DNA from: an uncultured Chlorobiota bacterium
Lineage (GTDB): Bacteria > Bacteroidota > Ignavibacteria > UBA10030 > UBA6906
Direction: 5' to 3'
Assembly (NCBI GenBank): GCA_900696645.1
Contig: CAADGV010000033.1
Location: 248,001 to 312,000 of the forward strand
DNA length: 64,000 nt
Every line of letters starts with the position of its first letter. The first letter of the stretch is position 1. Positions 1 through 10,117 of the stretch are shown piece by piece. The notes under the pieces were generated by a model, which searched no databases, was not told the origin of the DNA, and was given only the letters and a program-made list of their open reading frames with translations. The translations under genes and the position numbers were made by a program.

Positions 1-645
1 CTTCAAATGAATGCGGCAATTATGGCTGAGCAAAATGTAAATTCGTCCAATTGGCGTGTGCATTGGGTTATCGTTGAATCTGGAATCAGCGCGCCCCAAA
101 ATTCGCCGAACGGATATGTCCCATTCGTTCATGAGTACGCGTTCCGGGAATTCTATCCTGGTGTAAATGGCACGCCGATTACCATTTCGCAGGGACAGAC
201 GGTGAATATGCCACAGACGATCGCTCTGAACGCAAATTGGAATGCCTCGCATTGCCGCGTGATCGTATTCGTTCAGGATAATACGAACAAGAAAGTCCAG
301 AACGTCGAGTACATGGAAGTCCCCGAAATTCCGACCAGTGTGGGCAATCCGTCAAATCAAATCCCGACGCCATTCGCCATCTCCCAAAATTATCCCAATC
401 CGTTTAACCCGACGACACAGTTTGACTATGCGGTGAGCAGCCGTTCATTCGTCTCGATCACTGTGTACGACCTGCTCGGCCGTGAAGTGAAATCACTTGT
501 GTCGGATGAGAAAGCCGCCGGCGTGTACAAAGCGGAATGGGACGGAACGGATAATGCAGGCACAGTACTGCCCAGCGGCATGTATCTCTACCGCATGACG
601 GCGGGCAATTTTGCCGAGACCAAAAAGATGATTCTCATGAAGTAA
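1..645 (+). CDS. Omp28-like protein with T9SS sorting domain (5' truncated)
   Basis: The reading frame is open to the first base of the window, so only the last 214 residues are present. The first ~105 visible residues (an H-EYAFREFYPG segment and a strand RVIVFVQDNT) resemble the C-terminal half of Omp28-related outer-membrane proteins. From about residue 120 there is a type A T9SS C-terminal sorting domain containing [12 protein letters not shown], then LLGREVKSL, and ending in TKKMILMK. By family knowledge such proteins are exported to the periplasm by Sec, moved across the outer membrane by T9SS, and left on the surface or released. The Omp28 assignment is from recall of the family pattern and is less certain than the sorting domain. 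The N-terminus and signal peptide lie outside the window. Confidence 0.8.
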   Translation, partial: LQMNAAIMAEQNVNSSNWRVHWVIVESGISAPQNSPNGYVPFVHEYAFREFYPGVNGTPITISQGQTVNMPQTIALNANWNASHCRVIVFVQDNTNKKVQNVEYMEVPEIPTSVGNPSNQIPTPFAISQNYPNPFNPTTQFDYAVSSRSFVSITVYDLLGREVKSLVSDEKAAGVYKAEWDGTDNAGTVLPSGMYLYRMTAGNFAETKKMILMK

Positions 646-651
646 CGGAAG

Positions 652-669
652 TTGTTCCGGCCGGAACAA
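652..669. repeat. Perfect 18-base palindrome
   Basis: TTGTTCCGG followed directly by CCGGAACAA, six bases after the stop of the Omp28-like gene. There is no T-run, so it is not a standard intrinsic terminator. It could be a dyad operator or a compact hairpin. A second imperfect dyad (GGCC-T-GTGC-GT-GCAC-G-GGCC, 689-708) follows it. Confidence 0.5.
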
Positions 670-815
670 TGAACACGATAGCTGCACGGGCCTGTGCGTG
701 CACGGGCCTCTGTCGGCGAGGTTGAGCCACTCGTGTTGTTCTTTGTCATGCTTTGCTGTACCATTCACATCACACAAATCACACTCACAAACCACATACA
801 CTAAAAGGAGGTTGT

Positions 816-3638
816 ATGATGCGTACTATTACTGCTGCGGTGTTCCTGCTGTTAGCACTGCCTGCGTTGTTGTTGGGTGGAGTAGATGGGCAGAATATGC
901 AGCCGGTGCCTGCAAGCCCGGACACTGTAGGCCCCGATGCCTGGGGATACACGGCAGTCCGGCATAACGAGCCCGGCGGTCCGGCGTTCAACTGGGTTGA
1001 CATTACAACCCGCGGAACGCAGGTAACGGGCCTGGGCGACGACAACTTCGTCGGGCCGTTCCCGATGCAGTTGCAGTTCCCCTACTATTGGTACACTGTC
1101 GACAGGTTCTATGTCGGCTCGAACGGGTATATCAACTTCTCGGCGCCCGGCAACTTTGCTCCCCCGTTTGCCGCGCTGCCCAATACGACTAACCCGAACG
1201 ACATGCTTGCCATTTGCGTCGGTGATCTTGTTCTTAGCGGACAAGCAGGCGCGGGCGGCCAGGTGTACTACTGGACGAACGCAGTCGATTCGGTCGTTGT
1301 CAGCTTCATTAACGTGACGGAATGGGAGCAAACCATCAATCCCAATACCCGCCATACCTTCCAGGTGGTTTTGAACAAAGCAGACAGCTCGATTACCTAT
1401 CAATACGGACGGCAGGAGGGACGTTACAATTCCACCAATAATACCCGCCTGTGCATCGGTATTGAAAACGCTACCGGACAGATCGGCGTAAACTATGTTT
1501 ACTCTACCGCGCCTCCGCATGCAGCATTGCCCGATAGCGGTCACGCCATCAGGTTCAAGAGAACAGTCAACACAGGCTTGCAGATTACGGATGCCGGTAT
1601 TGTCGGCGGATTTAACGCAGGTAACATTGGTAAAGTCGTCAATCAAGGCGTAGCAGACACGATCAAGACAATTGCAAAGAACTTCGGAACGGCGACATTA
1701 TCAAACGTTCGTATTACATACCAAATTTCACGTGCACTCGAAACCTATCGTGATACGGTATTCATCGCGTCAATGCCTCCGAGTTCCGAGCAAACCGTTG
1801 TATTCCCGCGGTTGTTCACTCCGACAGTTACCGGTTCTTATACCGCGCGGTTTGACGCATTCGTAACGGGTGACGTCGGTCCCGGCAACAACACAAAGAC
1901 GGCGGAGATTTACTCTGCCCCGTTTGCTGTTGGCCAAAGCACGCGCCTGCAATTTGAAGGCGGAACGGCTTCCGGTTCCATCAACTGGATAGGCGGCGGC
2001 GGAATGGGCGTGATGTTCGACTCGCCATTGTATCCTGTCCAAATTGAAACAGTGTGGGTTCAGGTTTCGTCAATTACCGCAAACCCGATGTTGGTGCAGG
2101 TCCTCGACGGCTCAAACGGCTCGCCCGGGACTGTACTTGCTGAAACAAGCATCACGGCAGTGGTTGGCTTAAATGCAATCAACCTGACCGGCCGCAACAT
2201 CAGAATCAATTCCGGCAGATGGTTTGTCGGCGGCCGCGGACAAATGGCATTCACCTATGAGACAACTGCCCCCATTTCGTTCCGTAGCTGGGAATATACC
2301 GGTGGCTGGGCGCCGTACCGTTCGGGCGACTTGCAGGATGTGATTATACGTTGCTCAGTAAGACCGCAAATACCTTCGATTGCTCCGAATCCAGATGAAG
2401 CGTGTTATGCAGGCCCCATCCCTGCGTATCCAGCGGGTATGTTCGGTCATGCCTCGGCAGCATTGGGTGACACGCTCTACATTGTTGGCGGCTCGTCAAC
2501 AGGTGCGCCGTCAACAGCAGTGTACACATACTCGATTTCAACAAAGACGTGGGGAACCGGCACCTCGCTGCCCACCGCGAAATCAGGCGGTGACCTTGTA
2601 GCACTTGGCGGCAGCCTCTACTACATCGGCGGAGGCTTGACTGCAATTTCGGCAGGCGATGCGACCCAGTACAAGTACACTCCGGGAGCGGGTTGGACTA
2701 CGATTGCAAATATCCCGACTCCCGTTACAGGAAACACAGCCGAAGCTTGGGGTGATAGCGTCATCATCTGCGTTGCAGGCGGATGGACAACCTACCTCAC
2801 AACGGTTCAGGTCTATCGGCCTGGCTCGAATACATGGTCAACCTCCACACCGCTTCCTGTTGGTCGCAGAACGCATGCAATGGGTCTGTGGGACAACAAG
2901 ATCTTTATTGCGGCAGGATTCAGTGGCGCGTTCCGTAAGGACTTCTATGTCGGCACCATCGGCGCAAATGCCAATACAATCACTTGGGCTTTAGGGCCTG
3001 AAGTTCCAATGCGCGGTGTCGGTTCGTCACGGCCCGGCGGCCATGCCGTTAATGGCAGGTTCTATTTTGTAACGGGAGAAACATCTCCTGCACCTGCACC
3101 CCAGGATAGTGTCTACATCTGGGATGTTAGTGGTGCAGCCTGGTTGCCGCAGATCATTACCGGGCGCGGCGGCGGTGCAGGCTCAAACTACTGGGGTGTG
3201 GTATCTTCGACCGTTACGCCGAACAATGTCCGCATCTGGATTCCGGGCGGTTCGGTTACCGGTACAACCCAATGGGGCTTGTATGTTCTGACGGATGATT
3301 GCAGGATTGTTGACGTTGAGGAGATTCCTGCGTCTGTGCCGACTGAGTTTGGTCTGAGCCAGAACTTCCCGAATCCGTTCAACCCGACAACGACAATTCA
3401 ATACTCGCTGCCTCGTGCATCATCCGTGAATCTACAAGTCTTCAATATTCTCGGACAGCAGGTGATGCAGCTTCAGAACGAGGTTGTTTCGCCGGGCGTT
3501 CACAATATCGTCTGGAATGGCCAGAACCGATTCGGCCAGCCCGTTGCAAGCGGCGTGTACTTCTATCGCCTCGAAGCAAAGCCGGTTGATGGACGCTCAC
3601 CGTTCAGCGATATCCGAAAGATGCTGCTCCTCAAGTAA
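816..3638 (+). CDS. Kelch-repeat T9SS-secreted surface protein
   Basis: A 940-residue secreted protein. The ATG at 816 is chosen because AAAGGAGG lies at 804-811 and a signal peptide follows at once ([20 protein letters not shown]); an in-frame ATG at 753 lacks these. The middle part is beta-rich and not assigned. From about residue 530 to 830 there are kelch-type repeats, seen as recurring IVGGSS, YYIGGGL, AAGF and WSTSTPLP segments, forming a probable beta-propeller. The last ~85 residues are a T9SS sorting domain ([30 protein letters not shown], end MLLLK). Kelch propellers usually mediate protein or glycan contacts; a specific ligand cannot be inferred. An intrinsic terminator follows at 3670. 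Confidence 0.88.
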   Translation: MMRTITAAVFLLLALPALLLGGVDGQNMQPVPASPDTVGPDAWGYTAVRHNEPGGPAFNWVDITTRGTQVTGLGDDNFVGPFPMQLQFPYYWYTVDRFYVGSNGYINFSAPGNFAPPFAALPNTTNPNDMLAICVGDLVLSGQAGAGGQVYYWTNAVDSVVVSFINVTEWEQTINPNTRHTFQVVLNKADSSITYQYGRQEGRYNSTNNTRLCIGIENATGQIGVNYVYSTAPPHAALPDSGHAIRFKRTVNTGLQITDAGIVGGFNAGNIGKVVNQGVADTIKTIAKNFGTATLSNVRITYQISRALETYRDTVFIASMPPSSEQTVVFPRLFTPTVTGSYTARFDAFVTGDVGPGNNTKTAEIYSAPFAVGQSTRLQFEGGTASGSINWIGGGGMGVMFDSPLYPVQIETVWVQVSSITANPMLVQVLDGSNGSPGTVLAETSITAVVGLNAINLTGRNIRINSGRWFVGGRGQMAFTYETTAPISFRSWEYTGGWAPYRSGDLQDVIIRCSVRPQIPSIAPNPDEACYAGPIPAYPAGMFGHASAALGDTLYIVGGSSTGAPSTAVYTYSISTKTWGTGTSLPTAKSGGDLVALGGSLYYIGGGLTAISAGDATQYKYTPGAGWTTIANIPTPVTGNTAEAWGDSVIICVAGGWTTYLTTVQVYRPGSNTWSTSTPLPVGRRTHAMGLWDNKIFIAAGFSGAFRKDFYVGTIGANANTITWALGPEVPMRGVGSSRPGGHAVNGRFYFVTGETSPAPAPQDSVYIWDVSGAAWLPQIITGRGGGAGSNYWGVVSSTVTPNNVRIWIPGGSVTGTTQWGLYVLTDDCRIVDVEEIPASVPTEFGLSQNFPNPFNPTTTIQYSLPRASSVNLQVFNILGQQVMQLQNEVVSPGVHNIVWNGQNRFGQPVASGVYFYRLEAKPVDGRSPFSDIRKMLLLK

Positions 3639-3669
3639 TTCCGCATCTTTTCCGTATCATGTTGCAAAG

Positions 3670-3699
3670 CTCCGGCGTAACTGCCGGAGTTTTGTTTTT
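3670..3699 (+). terminator. Intrinsic terminator after the kelch gene
   Basis: CTCCGGC (3670-3676), loop GTAACT, GCCGGAG (3683-3689), then TTTTGTTTTT. A 7-bp GC-rich stem with a U-tract ends the upstream unit. Confidence 0.85.
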
Positions 3700-3753
3700 A
3701 TTGGCGTGAATCCGTGTAGATTCGTGGTGGATGATTTTCGGTTTGCCGGTTTA

Positions 3754-3782
3754 TTGATTCACCCTCCGTTGTTTGATATATT
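3754..3782 (+). promoter_or_regulatory. Candidate promoter of the carboxyltransferase gene
   Basis: TTGATT (3754-3759), 17-base spacer, TATATT (3777-3782), 49 bases before the chosen ATG. It lies between a terminator and a gene start, which supports it. Confidence 0.5.
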
Positions 3783-3831
3783 GGGGCAACAATTCGCATC
3801 TCTCCCTGCAATCATCTTCACAAAGAACATC

Positions 3832-5379
3832 ATGTCAAAGAACAGCGTTGAATATCTGAAACAGCTTGAAGCAAAGGCGCTTCTCGGCGGCGGCGAAAAG
3901 CGCATCGAAGATCAACATGAAAAAGGCAAACTTACGGCGCGTGAGCGTGTCAACATCTTGCTCGACGAGGGAAGCTTTCAGGAAGTGGATATGCTTGTCG
4001 AACACCGGTCGAGTGATTTCGGATTGGAGAAGCAAAAGTTTTTGGGCGACGGCGTTGTAACCGGAACAGGAACAATCGGGGGGAGAACGGTATGCGTGTT
4101 CAGTCAGGATTTTACGGTGTTCGGCGGCTCACTTTCAGAGGCGCATGGGCAAAAGATCTGCAAGATTATGGACCTTGCAATGAAGATCGGATGCCCCGTT
4201 ATCGGGCTGAATGATTCAGGCGGGGCGCGCATTCAGGAAGGCGTTGTGAGTTTAGGCGCGTACGCTGATATTTTTCTTCGGAACACGCTGGCGTCCGGAG
4301 TTGTGCCGCAAATCTCGGCCGTCATGGGACCGTGTGCAGGTGGGGCAGTCTATTCGCCCGCCATCACCGACTTTACGTTGATGGTGAAGAAGACGAGCTA
4401 CATGTTCGTAACAGGCCCGAACGTCGTGAAAACCGTAACGCACGAAGAAGTCACGTCCGAAGAACTCGGCGGCGCGGTAACGCATGCCTCGAAAAGCGGC
4501 GTGGCGCACTTTGCGTGCGAGAATGAAGTGGAGTGTCTCGAATACGTCCGGCGGCTTGTAAGTTTCATTCCCCCGAACAACCTCGACGATCCGCCGAGGG
4601 TGAAGCCGCGCGACAATCCGAACAGAAAAGACGCTGCTCTCGATTCGATCATTCCCGCCAATCCCAACAAGCCGTACGACATCAAGGATGTCATTCACCG
4701 CGTTGTTGATGACGGCGATTTCTTTGAAGTGCATGCGTTGTACGCTGAAAATATCGTCGTGGGCTTCGCCCGTCTCGACGGCATGCCCGTCGGTATTATC
4801 GCCAACCAGCCGAATGTGCTTGCCGGCGTTCTCGATATCGACTCGTCGAAGAAGGGGGCACGCTTCGTCCGTTTCTGTGATGCGTTCAATATCCCGCTTG
4901 TGGTGTTTGAAGATGTGCCGGGCTTTCTTCCCGGCACGGATCAGGAATGGCGGGGGATTATCACCAACGGTGCAAAGCTGCTGTATGCGTTCTGCGAAGC
5001 GACCGTTCCGAAGATCACCGTCATCACACGCAAAGCGTACGGCGGGGCGTACGACGTGATGAACTCGAAGCACATTCGCGGCGATTTCAATTTTGCGTGG
5101 CCTTCTGCGGAGATTGCCGTGATGGGCCCGAAGGGCGCGGCCGAGATTATCTTCAAGAAAGAAATTGACAAAGCGGCGGACAAAGAAGCGGCCCTCGCCG
5201 AGCGTGAGAAGGAGTATAGGGAAAAATTTGCGAATCCCTATCTTGCCGCGAGCCGCGGCTACGTCGACGCCGTGATTGTGCCGAGCGACACGCGGCCCCG
5301 GCTGATTTCCGCGCTGAAGACGCTGGAGAACAAAGTCGACTCCAATCCAAAAAAGAAGCACGGGAACATTCCGCTGTGA
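3832..5379 (+). CDS. pccB: Acyl-CoA carboxylase carboxyltransferase subunit (propionyl-CoA carboxylase beta type)
   Basis: A 515-residue cytosolic enzyme that transfers a carboxyl group from carboxybiotin to an acyl-CoA, most likely propionyl-CoA to give methylmalonyl-CoA. The usual family length is 510-530. Visible signatures are the N-terminal start [20 protein letters not shown], the acyl-CoA oxyanion region [31 protein letters not shown] in the first crotonase-like half, and [16 protein letters not shown] and [13 protein letters not shown] in the second half. The frame is open further upstream, but that part crosses a terminator and promoter, so the ATG at 3832 is used even though its ribosome-binding site is weak. 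The biotin carboxylase/carrier subunit is not in the window. Acetyl-CoA or a methylcrotonyl-type substrate cannot be excluded. Confidence 0.92.
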   Translation: MSKNSVEYLKQLEAKALLGGGEKRIEDQHEKGKLTARERVNILLDEGSFQEVDMLVEHRSSDFGLEKQKFLGDGVVTGTGTIGGRTVCVFSQDFTVFGGSLSEAHGQKICKIMDLAMKIGCPVIGLNDSGGARIQEGVVSLGAYADIFLRNTLASGVVPQISAVMGPCAGGAVYSPAITDFTLMVKKTSYMFVTGPNVVKTVTHEEVTSEELGGAVTHASKSGVAHFACENEVECLEYVRRLVSFIPPNNLDDPPRVKPRDNPNRKDAALDSIIPANPNKPYDIKDVIHRVVDDGDFFEVHALYAENIVVGFARLDGMPVGIIANQPNVLAGVLDIDSSKKGARFVRFCDAFNIPLVVFEDVPGFLPGTDQEWRGIITNGAKLLYAFCEATVPKITVITRKAYGGAYDVMNSKHIRGDFNFAWPSAEIAVMGPKGAAEIIFKKEIDKAADKEAALAEREKEYREKFANPYLAASRGYVDAVIVPSDTRPRLISALKTLENKVDSNPKKKHGNIPL

Positions 5380-5452
5380 GTCACCGCTGACCGGTGGGAA
5401 GTAACAACGGTGCAGGGCAGCATTAAAATTCTTCAATTGCTCCGGCAATACC

Positions 5453-5481
5453 TTGATTGTTCGCGCTGCATCGCGTATTTT
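5453..5481 (+). promoter_or_regulatory. Candidate promoter of the MltD-like gene
   Basis: TTGATT (5453-5458), 17-base spacer, TATTTT (5476-5481), 53 bases before the ATG at 5535. Confidence 0.45.
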
Positions 5482-5534
5482 GAATCCACCATTTCCCAGC
5501 AGTGCCGCCCTGATGTTCACTTTAGAGAGGATGC

Positions 5535-7748
5535 ATGAGAAAAACTGTTCTTGTTTTGACATCGTTTGCGTTCCTGCTTCTTGCAGGATGTTCAACAGAC
5601 GAATCGACCCGGAACCTCTCTTCTGATACGAACTCCGCCGATACTTCATCTCTACCAATTGCCGAGCAAATGCAGGAGCCTGCTGAGTTTCAGCAGATGC
5701 CGGAGAACGTACTCATCAGCAACGACTCGCTGACGGCGCTGCAACTCGAACGTGCACGGCAACATTATCTTTCCGCAATGCGCGCCGAGGAAACGGGCGA
5801 TTCGGGCCGTGCAAGCCGCCAGTTTGAACGGGCAATCGAAATCCTCGACGAACTCAGCTACTATCCCGAAATCGAATCGAACCAGGATTTCACCGACCTC
5901 AGCAAAACAATTGTCGAAGACTACGAGAAGTTTCTCAGTAAGTCCGGCGTTGTTGATTCGACCCTCTCGGTATTTGCGTTACGCGAGAAGCTCAATCTCC
6001 TTTCCGATCAACTTGATACAACATCCGTCCAGCCCGAACGCATCATTGTCGGAACCTCGGTTCCGCTCGTTGTGAACAATTTGGTGCAGAAGCATATTCA
6101 ATTCTTTACTGGCCGGGGCCGGCACCACATGGAACGCTGGCTCGAACGTTCCGGCAAGTATTTTCCGATGATCCACAGAATTTTCAGGGAAGAGGGCGTT
6201 CCCGAAGAGATGGCGTATCTCGCCATGATCGAAAGTGGCTTGAATCCGGTGGCACGTTCGTGGGCGAAGGCGTTGGGCATGTGGCAGTTCATCAAGGGGA
6301 CGGGTGTACGGTACGGATTGGCGGGCAACTTCTGGTACGATGATCGCCGGGATTTCGAGAAGGCAACCCGGGCGGCAGCGCAACACTTGCGCGATCTTTA
6401 TGCCGATTTCGATGATTGGTATCTCGTCATGTCGGCGTACAATGCCGGCGCAGGAAGAGTGTACCGGGCGATGCGCCGGAGCGGGACGAAGGATTTTTGG
6501 GAGATGAGGCGATTTCTCCCCCGTGAAACAAGAAGTTATGTGCCGTCGTACATCGCCGTATCGGTGATCGCGATGAATCATAAAGAGTATGGCTTTGAGG
6601 TTACACCGGCGGACCCTCTCGACTACGATTACGTGACCGTTGATGATTGTGTTGATTTGGAAGTTCTGGCTGAATGCGCGGGCATCGAGTTCGAGGCGTT
6701 GCGTGAGTTGAACCCGATGCTGATTCACCGGTCAACTCCTCCGACGGTAAAGGGCTTTCAACTGCGCGTGCCGCGTTCGGTGGACAAAGAATTGTTCCAA
6801 CAGAATTACGCGTCGCTTCCAGAAAGCAAAAAGATGTCGTGGGTAACCCACAGAGTGAAGAAGGGTGAAACGATTCAGAGTGTGGCGCGGCATTACGGTG
6901 TATCGCATCAGATTCTTGCAGAGGCGAACGGATTGAAATCCCGAAGCAGACTGAAGGTCGGCGGCAGTGTCATGATTCCCGTCTCAAGAGAACGAACGGA
7001 TATCGCGTCGAACATACCATCATCCATGATGTATAATCCCGTCGAGCGGAAAGAAAGTGTTCGCAGTCAGGCACGCACGGTTCGTTCGGCGCCGGCGGCT
7101 CCGGAAATTCCGGCGGACAAGACGAGATTGACCTATCGGGTAAAAAGCGGCGACACCATCGGCCATATTGCGGAATGGTACGGCGTTCGTGCAACGGACA
7201 TTCGAACATGGAACAATCTCCCGTACAACCGCCCGATCCAAATCGGTCAGCGGCTGGCCATTTGGGTGGATAACTCCGACGCTGCGACGCTTGCCTCTGT
7301 TGATGCAATGACGCCGAATCAGAAAACAAACCAGCCCAGGAAATCCGCTGCAACTGCCGAATCTGCCGCGGATGTTTCGGGTGTGTACGTTGTGAAGTCG
7401 GGCGACTCGCTCGACAAGATTGCTCGCGAGCATGGCGTTACTGTTCAACAGATTCAACGCTGGAACAGTCTGCGCTCGTCGCGTATCATGCCGGGCGATG
7501 AGTTGGTCGTCTATCCTGTTGTGAAAGAAGTCGAATCGGCCCGCGCCAAATCACTCGCCGATGCCCGCGCAACGTCGGCAGGGAAGTCAAAGCATATCAT
7601 CTACGTCGTTCGCAAGGGCGACACTGTGTGGCAGATTGCGCAACAGTACGATGTTCAGGAGTCGCAAATCAGGGAATGGAATTCTCTGAACCGCAGCGGC
7701 AGGATTTATGCCGGGCAGGAGTTGATCATCAAGAAGGAGACAAACTAA
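5535..7748 (+). CDS. mltD: Membrane-bound lytic murein transglycosylase D-like lipoprotein with four LysM domains
   Basis: A 737-residue periplasmic lipoprotein that cleaves peptidoglycan between MurNAc and GlcNAc. The signal ends in a lipobox (LLLAGC, Cys19). After a charged linker comes a family 23-type SLT domain: MAYLAMIESGLNPVARS carries the catalytic Glu233, followed by ALGMWQF and SAYNAGAGRV. Four LysM modules follow (about residues 435-485, 530-580, 615-665 and 685-735), each with V-K-x-GDT/S and a final hydrophobic strand; they bind GlcNAc in glycan chains. A degenerate LysM-like stretch lies between the SLT domain and the first clear LysM, as in E. coli MltD. GAGAGG sits just before the ATG. 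It is monocistronic, with a promoter before and a terminator after it. Confidence 0.93.
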   Translation: MRKTVLVLTSFAFLLLAGCSTDESTRNLSSDTNSADTSSLPIAEQMQEPAEFQQMPENVLISNDSLTALQLERARQHYLSAMRAEETGDSGRASRQFERAIEILDELSYYPEIESNQDFTDLSKTIVEDYEKFLSKSGVVDSTLSVFALREKLNLLSDQLDTTSVQPERIIVGTSVPLVVNNLVQKHIQFFTGRGRHHMERWLERSGKYFPMIHRIFREEGVPEEMAYLAMIESGLNPVARSWAKALGMWQFIKGTGVRYGLAGNFWYDDRRDFEKATRAAAQHLRDLYADFDDWYLVMSAYNAGAGRVYRAMRRSGTKDFWEMRRFLPRETRSYVPSYIAVSVIAMNHKEYGFEVTPADPLDYDYVTVDDCVDLEVLAECAGIEFEALRELNPMLIHRSTPPTVKGFQLRVPRSVDKELFQQNYASLPESKKMSWVTHRVKKGETIQSVARHYGVSHQILAEANGLKSRSRLKVGGSVMIPVSRERTDIASNIPSSMMYNPVERKESVRSQARTVRSAPAAPEIPADKTRLTYRVKSGDTIGHIAEWYGVRATDIRTWNNLPYNRPIQIGQRLAIWVDNSDAATLASVDAMTPNQKTNQPRKSAATAESAADVSGVYVVKSGDSLDKIAREHGVTVQQIQRWNSLRSSRIMPGDELVVYPVVKEVESARAKSLADARATSAGKSKHIIYVVRKGDTVWQIAQQYDVQESQIREWNSLNRSGRIYAGQELIIKKETN

Positions 7749-7774
7749 GCATCCTGTTGGCTGCCGGATGGAAG

Positions 7775-7808
7775 AGGATGTGCATGACTGCGCATCCTTT
7801 TTTGTTTT
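7775..7808 (+). terminator. Intrinsic terminator after the mltD-like gene
   Basis: AGGATGTGCA, loop TGAC, TGCGCATCCT (one G-T pair), then TTTTTGTTTT. The stem is 10 bp. Confidence 0.85.
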
Positions 7809-7846
7809 ATCGGAGTATGAATTCTCTGTAAACCCTTCACGTTTTC

Positions 7847-7875
7847 TTGACTTTCGGAGCGAATAGCAATAAATT
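7847..7875 (+). promoter_or_regulatory. Candidate promoter of the surface-protein cluster
   Basis: TTGACT (7847-7852), 17-base spacer, TAAATT (7870-7875), 45 bases before the ATG at 7920. It directly follows the preceding terminator. Confidence 0.5.
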
Positions 7876-7919
7876 GACTTGAAGAAATCTCATCGTTCTA
7901 ACCTAAGCTTCCCCGATTG

Positions 7920-10064
7920 ATGCAGCTTCGATACAAACTTGTTCTCGCCATAATCTCGTTGTCACTGTTCGGCTTTCTCACCAATATCCCGGGGGATGAC
8001 GGCGGGGCTGTTCTTCTCAAACTCGCCGACGATTCCGATCGTCACTACACCACAGTGGGAAATATCGGGCTTACCATCACCAACTTCGGAACAATCGGCA
8101 CCCGCAACGCGTACTGGAGTGAAGGTCAGCCGTCATGCGAGTACCCCGTCGGCTCACGCATCGAACATCTGTATCAGGGCGGATTGTGGGTCGGCGCCGA
8201 AATCAAATCTGCAAATCCTGCTCGTGACGGCCTCCGCGCCGTCAGTACCGGATCATCGAATATCGTGTCCACCGTTACGGGCAGAGGATTCGAATTCGTT
8301 TCGATTCCGGGAACTTCGATTATTCAGCGTTCTTCTCTTTCTGAATCCCGCTACTTCGATACAAGCGCCATCAGCCATCAGGATTTCATCGGCTGGTACA
8401 CGGACACAACACCTCGCGATAGTTCCGAGCCCGACAGACCCGTGCCGTTGGGCATTACAGTCAAGCAGGAATCGTATGCCTGGAATTTTCCGTTTGCCGA
8501 CGCGTTCGTCGTTCTCAATTATACGATCTACAACACAGGAGTTGACACGCTTGATTCTGTGTATGTCGGATTGTGGGACAATGCTGTTGTGCGGAATACG
8601 AACAACGTCAGGCCGGGGACCGCAGGCTACTTTGAACGCGGTGCGAACGGCTACGCTGATACCCTTCGCATGAAATATTCTTTTGATTTTGATGGAGTGC
8701 CAACTCCTCCGGCGGCAGGAAGTTATATTGGCATCAAGCTGTTGGGCATGACGCCGTTTCCGATCGGGGTGGATTCCCTTGGGAATTTGGGAGCCAAAAC
8801 ATACTACAACGCATGGCGTTTTTCGACGACAGCCGCAGGCGATCCGGCGTATTTTTCGCCGCTACTCGACTTCGGCACGGTTGCCGGTGAACGAAGCCGT
8901 TTCGACAGGCTCTCGGGCTCGCTTCCGCCCGACAGGATTGCGCCGCTGAGAACCCGTGCGGACAACATGACGACTCTGCTATCGACTGGCCCATTCCTTT
9001 CATTGTTGCCGGGTGATTCGTTGCAGGTGGTGTTCGGGGTGATCTGTGCCCGCAAATTCGGCCCCGATGCGGCAAATCTTGATACCCGCGAACAACGCAG
9101 AACCCTCTACACAAACGCAGGGTTTGCGCAACAGGCGTATGATGGTGAAGACGTGAACGGAAACAACATTCTCGATCCGGGCGAGGATCTTAACGGAAAC
9201 GGCATTCTCGATCATTTCATTCTCCCTCAACCTCCCCGATCACCGAAGGTGAAGGCTGTTGTCGAGAATCAGAAAGTGACAATATATTGGGACAAATCGT
9301 CGGCGGAGCTTTCGGTGAATCCCATTACACGTCGCCAGGATTTCGAGGGATACAGAATCTACCGCTCGAATCCGGGCGCCGACTTCATTGATCCGACGAA
9401 TGTTCTCTTGAATCTGACTCTTGTCGGAGAATTCGACAGGCCCGACAATACCATCGGATACAACACGGGCTTCAGCAGAATCCTTCTGCCGCAAGCACAA
9501 CGATTTTCGGGAGATACCGTTGATTATTGGTACAGATTTCCGCCAACGGGAGAGAGCATTCCTCATCTCAACGGATGGCAGTACATCTACGGCGTTGCTT
9601 CGTACAGTCAGGGCGATTCTGCGTTATCGCTTCCTTCTCTTCAAAGCAGAACAGAAATTCGCCGCGTCATACCCGGAACAGATACGGTGGATGTTGCCAA
9701 TCTGAAAATCGGCGTTTACCCGAATCCCTATTATGCAAATGCGTATTGGGATGGCGGAACGGAACGATCACGGAAAATCTATTTCTACAACCTTCCCTCG
9801 CGATGCGAAATCAAAATCTATACACTGGCAGGTGATGTTGTCGCAAACTTGCAGCATGACGGGGCTTCGTATGACGGCGGAAGCATGGAGTGGTTTCAGC
9901 GCTTCGGAAGCACGCAAAATCCGATTCAGTTTTCAGGAGGCGAGCATGCGTGGGATTTGATAACAAAATTCGATCAGGCTATTGCTTCGGGCTTATATCT
10001 CTTCACTGTTCGCAACAGCGATACGGGTGATGTAAAGTCGGGGAAATTCCTGGTGATAAAATAA
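7920..10064 (+). CDS. Secreted surface protein with calcium-type loops and variant C-terminal sorting domain
   Basis: A 714-residue protein with an N-terminal signal or anchor (LVLAIISLSLFGFLTNIP). A TTG three bases upstream is an alternative start. The N-terminal region contains YTTVGNIGLTITNFGTIG and RIEHLYQGGLWVGAEI, a pattern I associate with uncharacterised large secreted proteins of FCB bacteria. Around residues 405-425 two consecutive D-x-N-x-N-x-x-x-D-x-G-E-D loops (DVNGNNILDPGED, DLNGNGILD) look like EF-hand or thrombospondin-3-type calcium sites. A fibronectin-III-like region follows (VTIYWDKSSAEL, FEGYRIYRS). The C-terminus (VYPNPY, ASGLYLFTVRN, SGKFLVIK) resembles a T9SS sorting domain but lacks the classical PNPFNP. 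It is probably first in an operon with the next genes. Function unknown. Confidence 0.72.
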   Translation: MQLRYKLVLAIISLSLFGFLTNIPGDDGGAVLLKLADDSDRHYTTVGNIGLTITNFGTIGTRNAYWSEGQPSCEYPVGSRIEHLYQGGLWVGAEIKSANPARDGLRAVSTGSSNIVSTVTGRGFEFVSIPGTSIIQRSSLSESRYFDTSAISHQDFIGWYTDTTPRDSSEPDRPVPLGITVKQESYAWNFPFADAFVVLNYTIYNTGVDTLDSVYVGLWDNAVVRNTNNVRPGTAGYFERGANGYADTLRMKYSFDFDGVPTPPAAGSYIGIKLLGMTPFPIGVDSLGNLGAKTYYNAWRFSTTAAGDPAYFSPLLDFGTVAGERSRFDRLSGSLPPDRIAPLRTRADNMTTLLSTGPFLSLLPGDSLQVVFGVICARKFGPDAANLDTREQRRTLYTNAGFAQQAYDGEDVNGNNILDPGEDLNGNGILDHFILPQPPRSPKVKAVVENQKVTIYWDKSSAELSVNPITRRQDFEGYRIYRSNPGADFIDPTNVLLNLTLVGEFDRPDNTIGYNTGFSRILLPQAQRFSGDTVDYWYRFPPTGESIPHLNGWQYIYGVASYSQGDSALSLPSLQSRTEIRRVIPGTDTVDVANLKIGVYPNPYYANAYWDGGTERSRKIYFYNLPSRCEIKIYTLAGDVVANLQHDGASYDGGSMEWFQRFGSTQNPIQFSGGEHAWDLITKFDQAIASGLYLFTVRNSDTGDVKSGKFLVIK

Positions 10065-10117
10065 GGCTTTGGAGTGAGTTAACTTTTTCTTTCAGTAACA
10101 ATATAGGAGGGATGTTC

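Noticed and set aside
3484-3831. An N-terminal extension of the carboxyltransferase
   Set aside because: The frame is open, but it overlaps the kelch gene, an intrinsic terminator and a promoter. The protein family begins at the ATG 3832.
4252-5658. A 468-codon open frame on the minus strand
   Set aside because: It lies antisense to the well-conserved carboxyltransferase and is a by-product of its codon use. The translated sequence shows no family pattern and has no ribosome-binding site.
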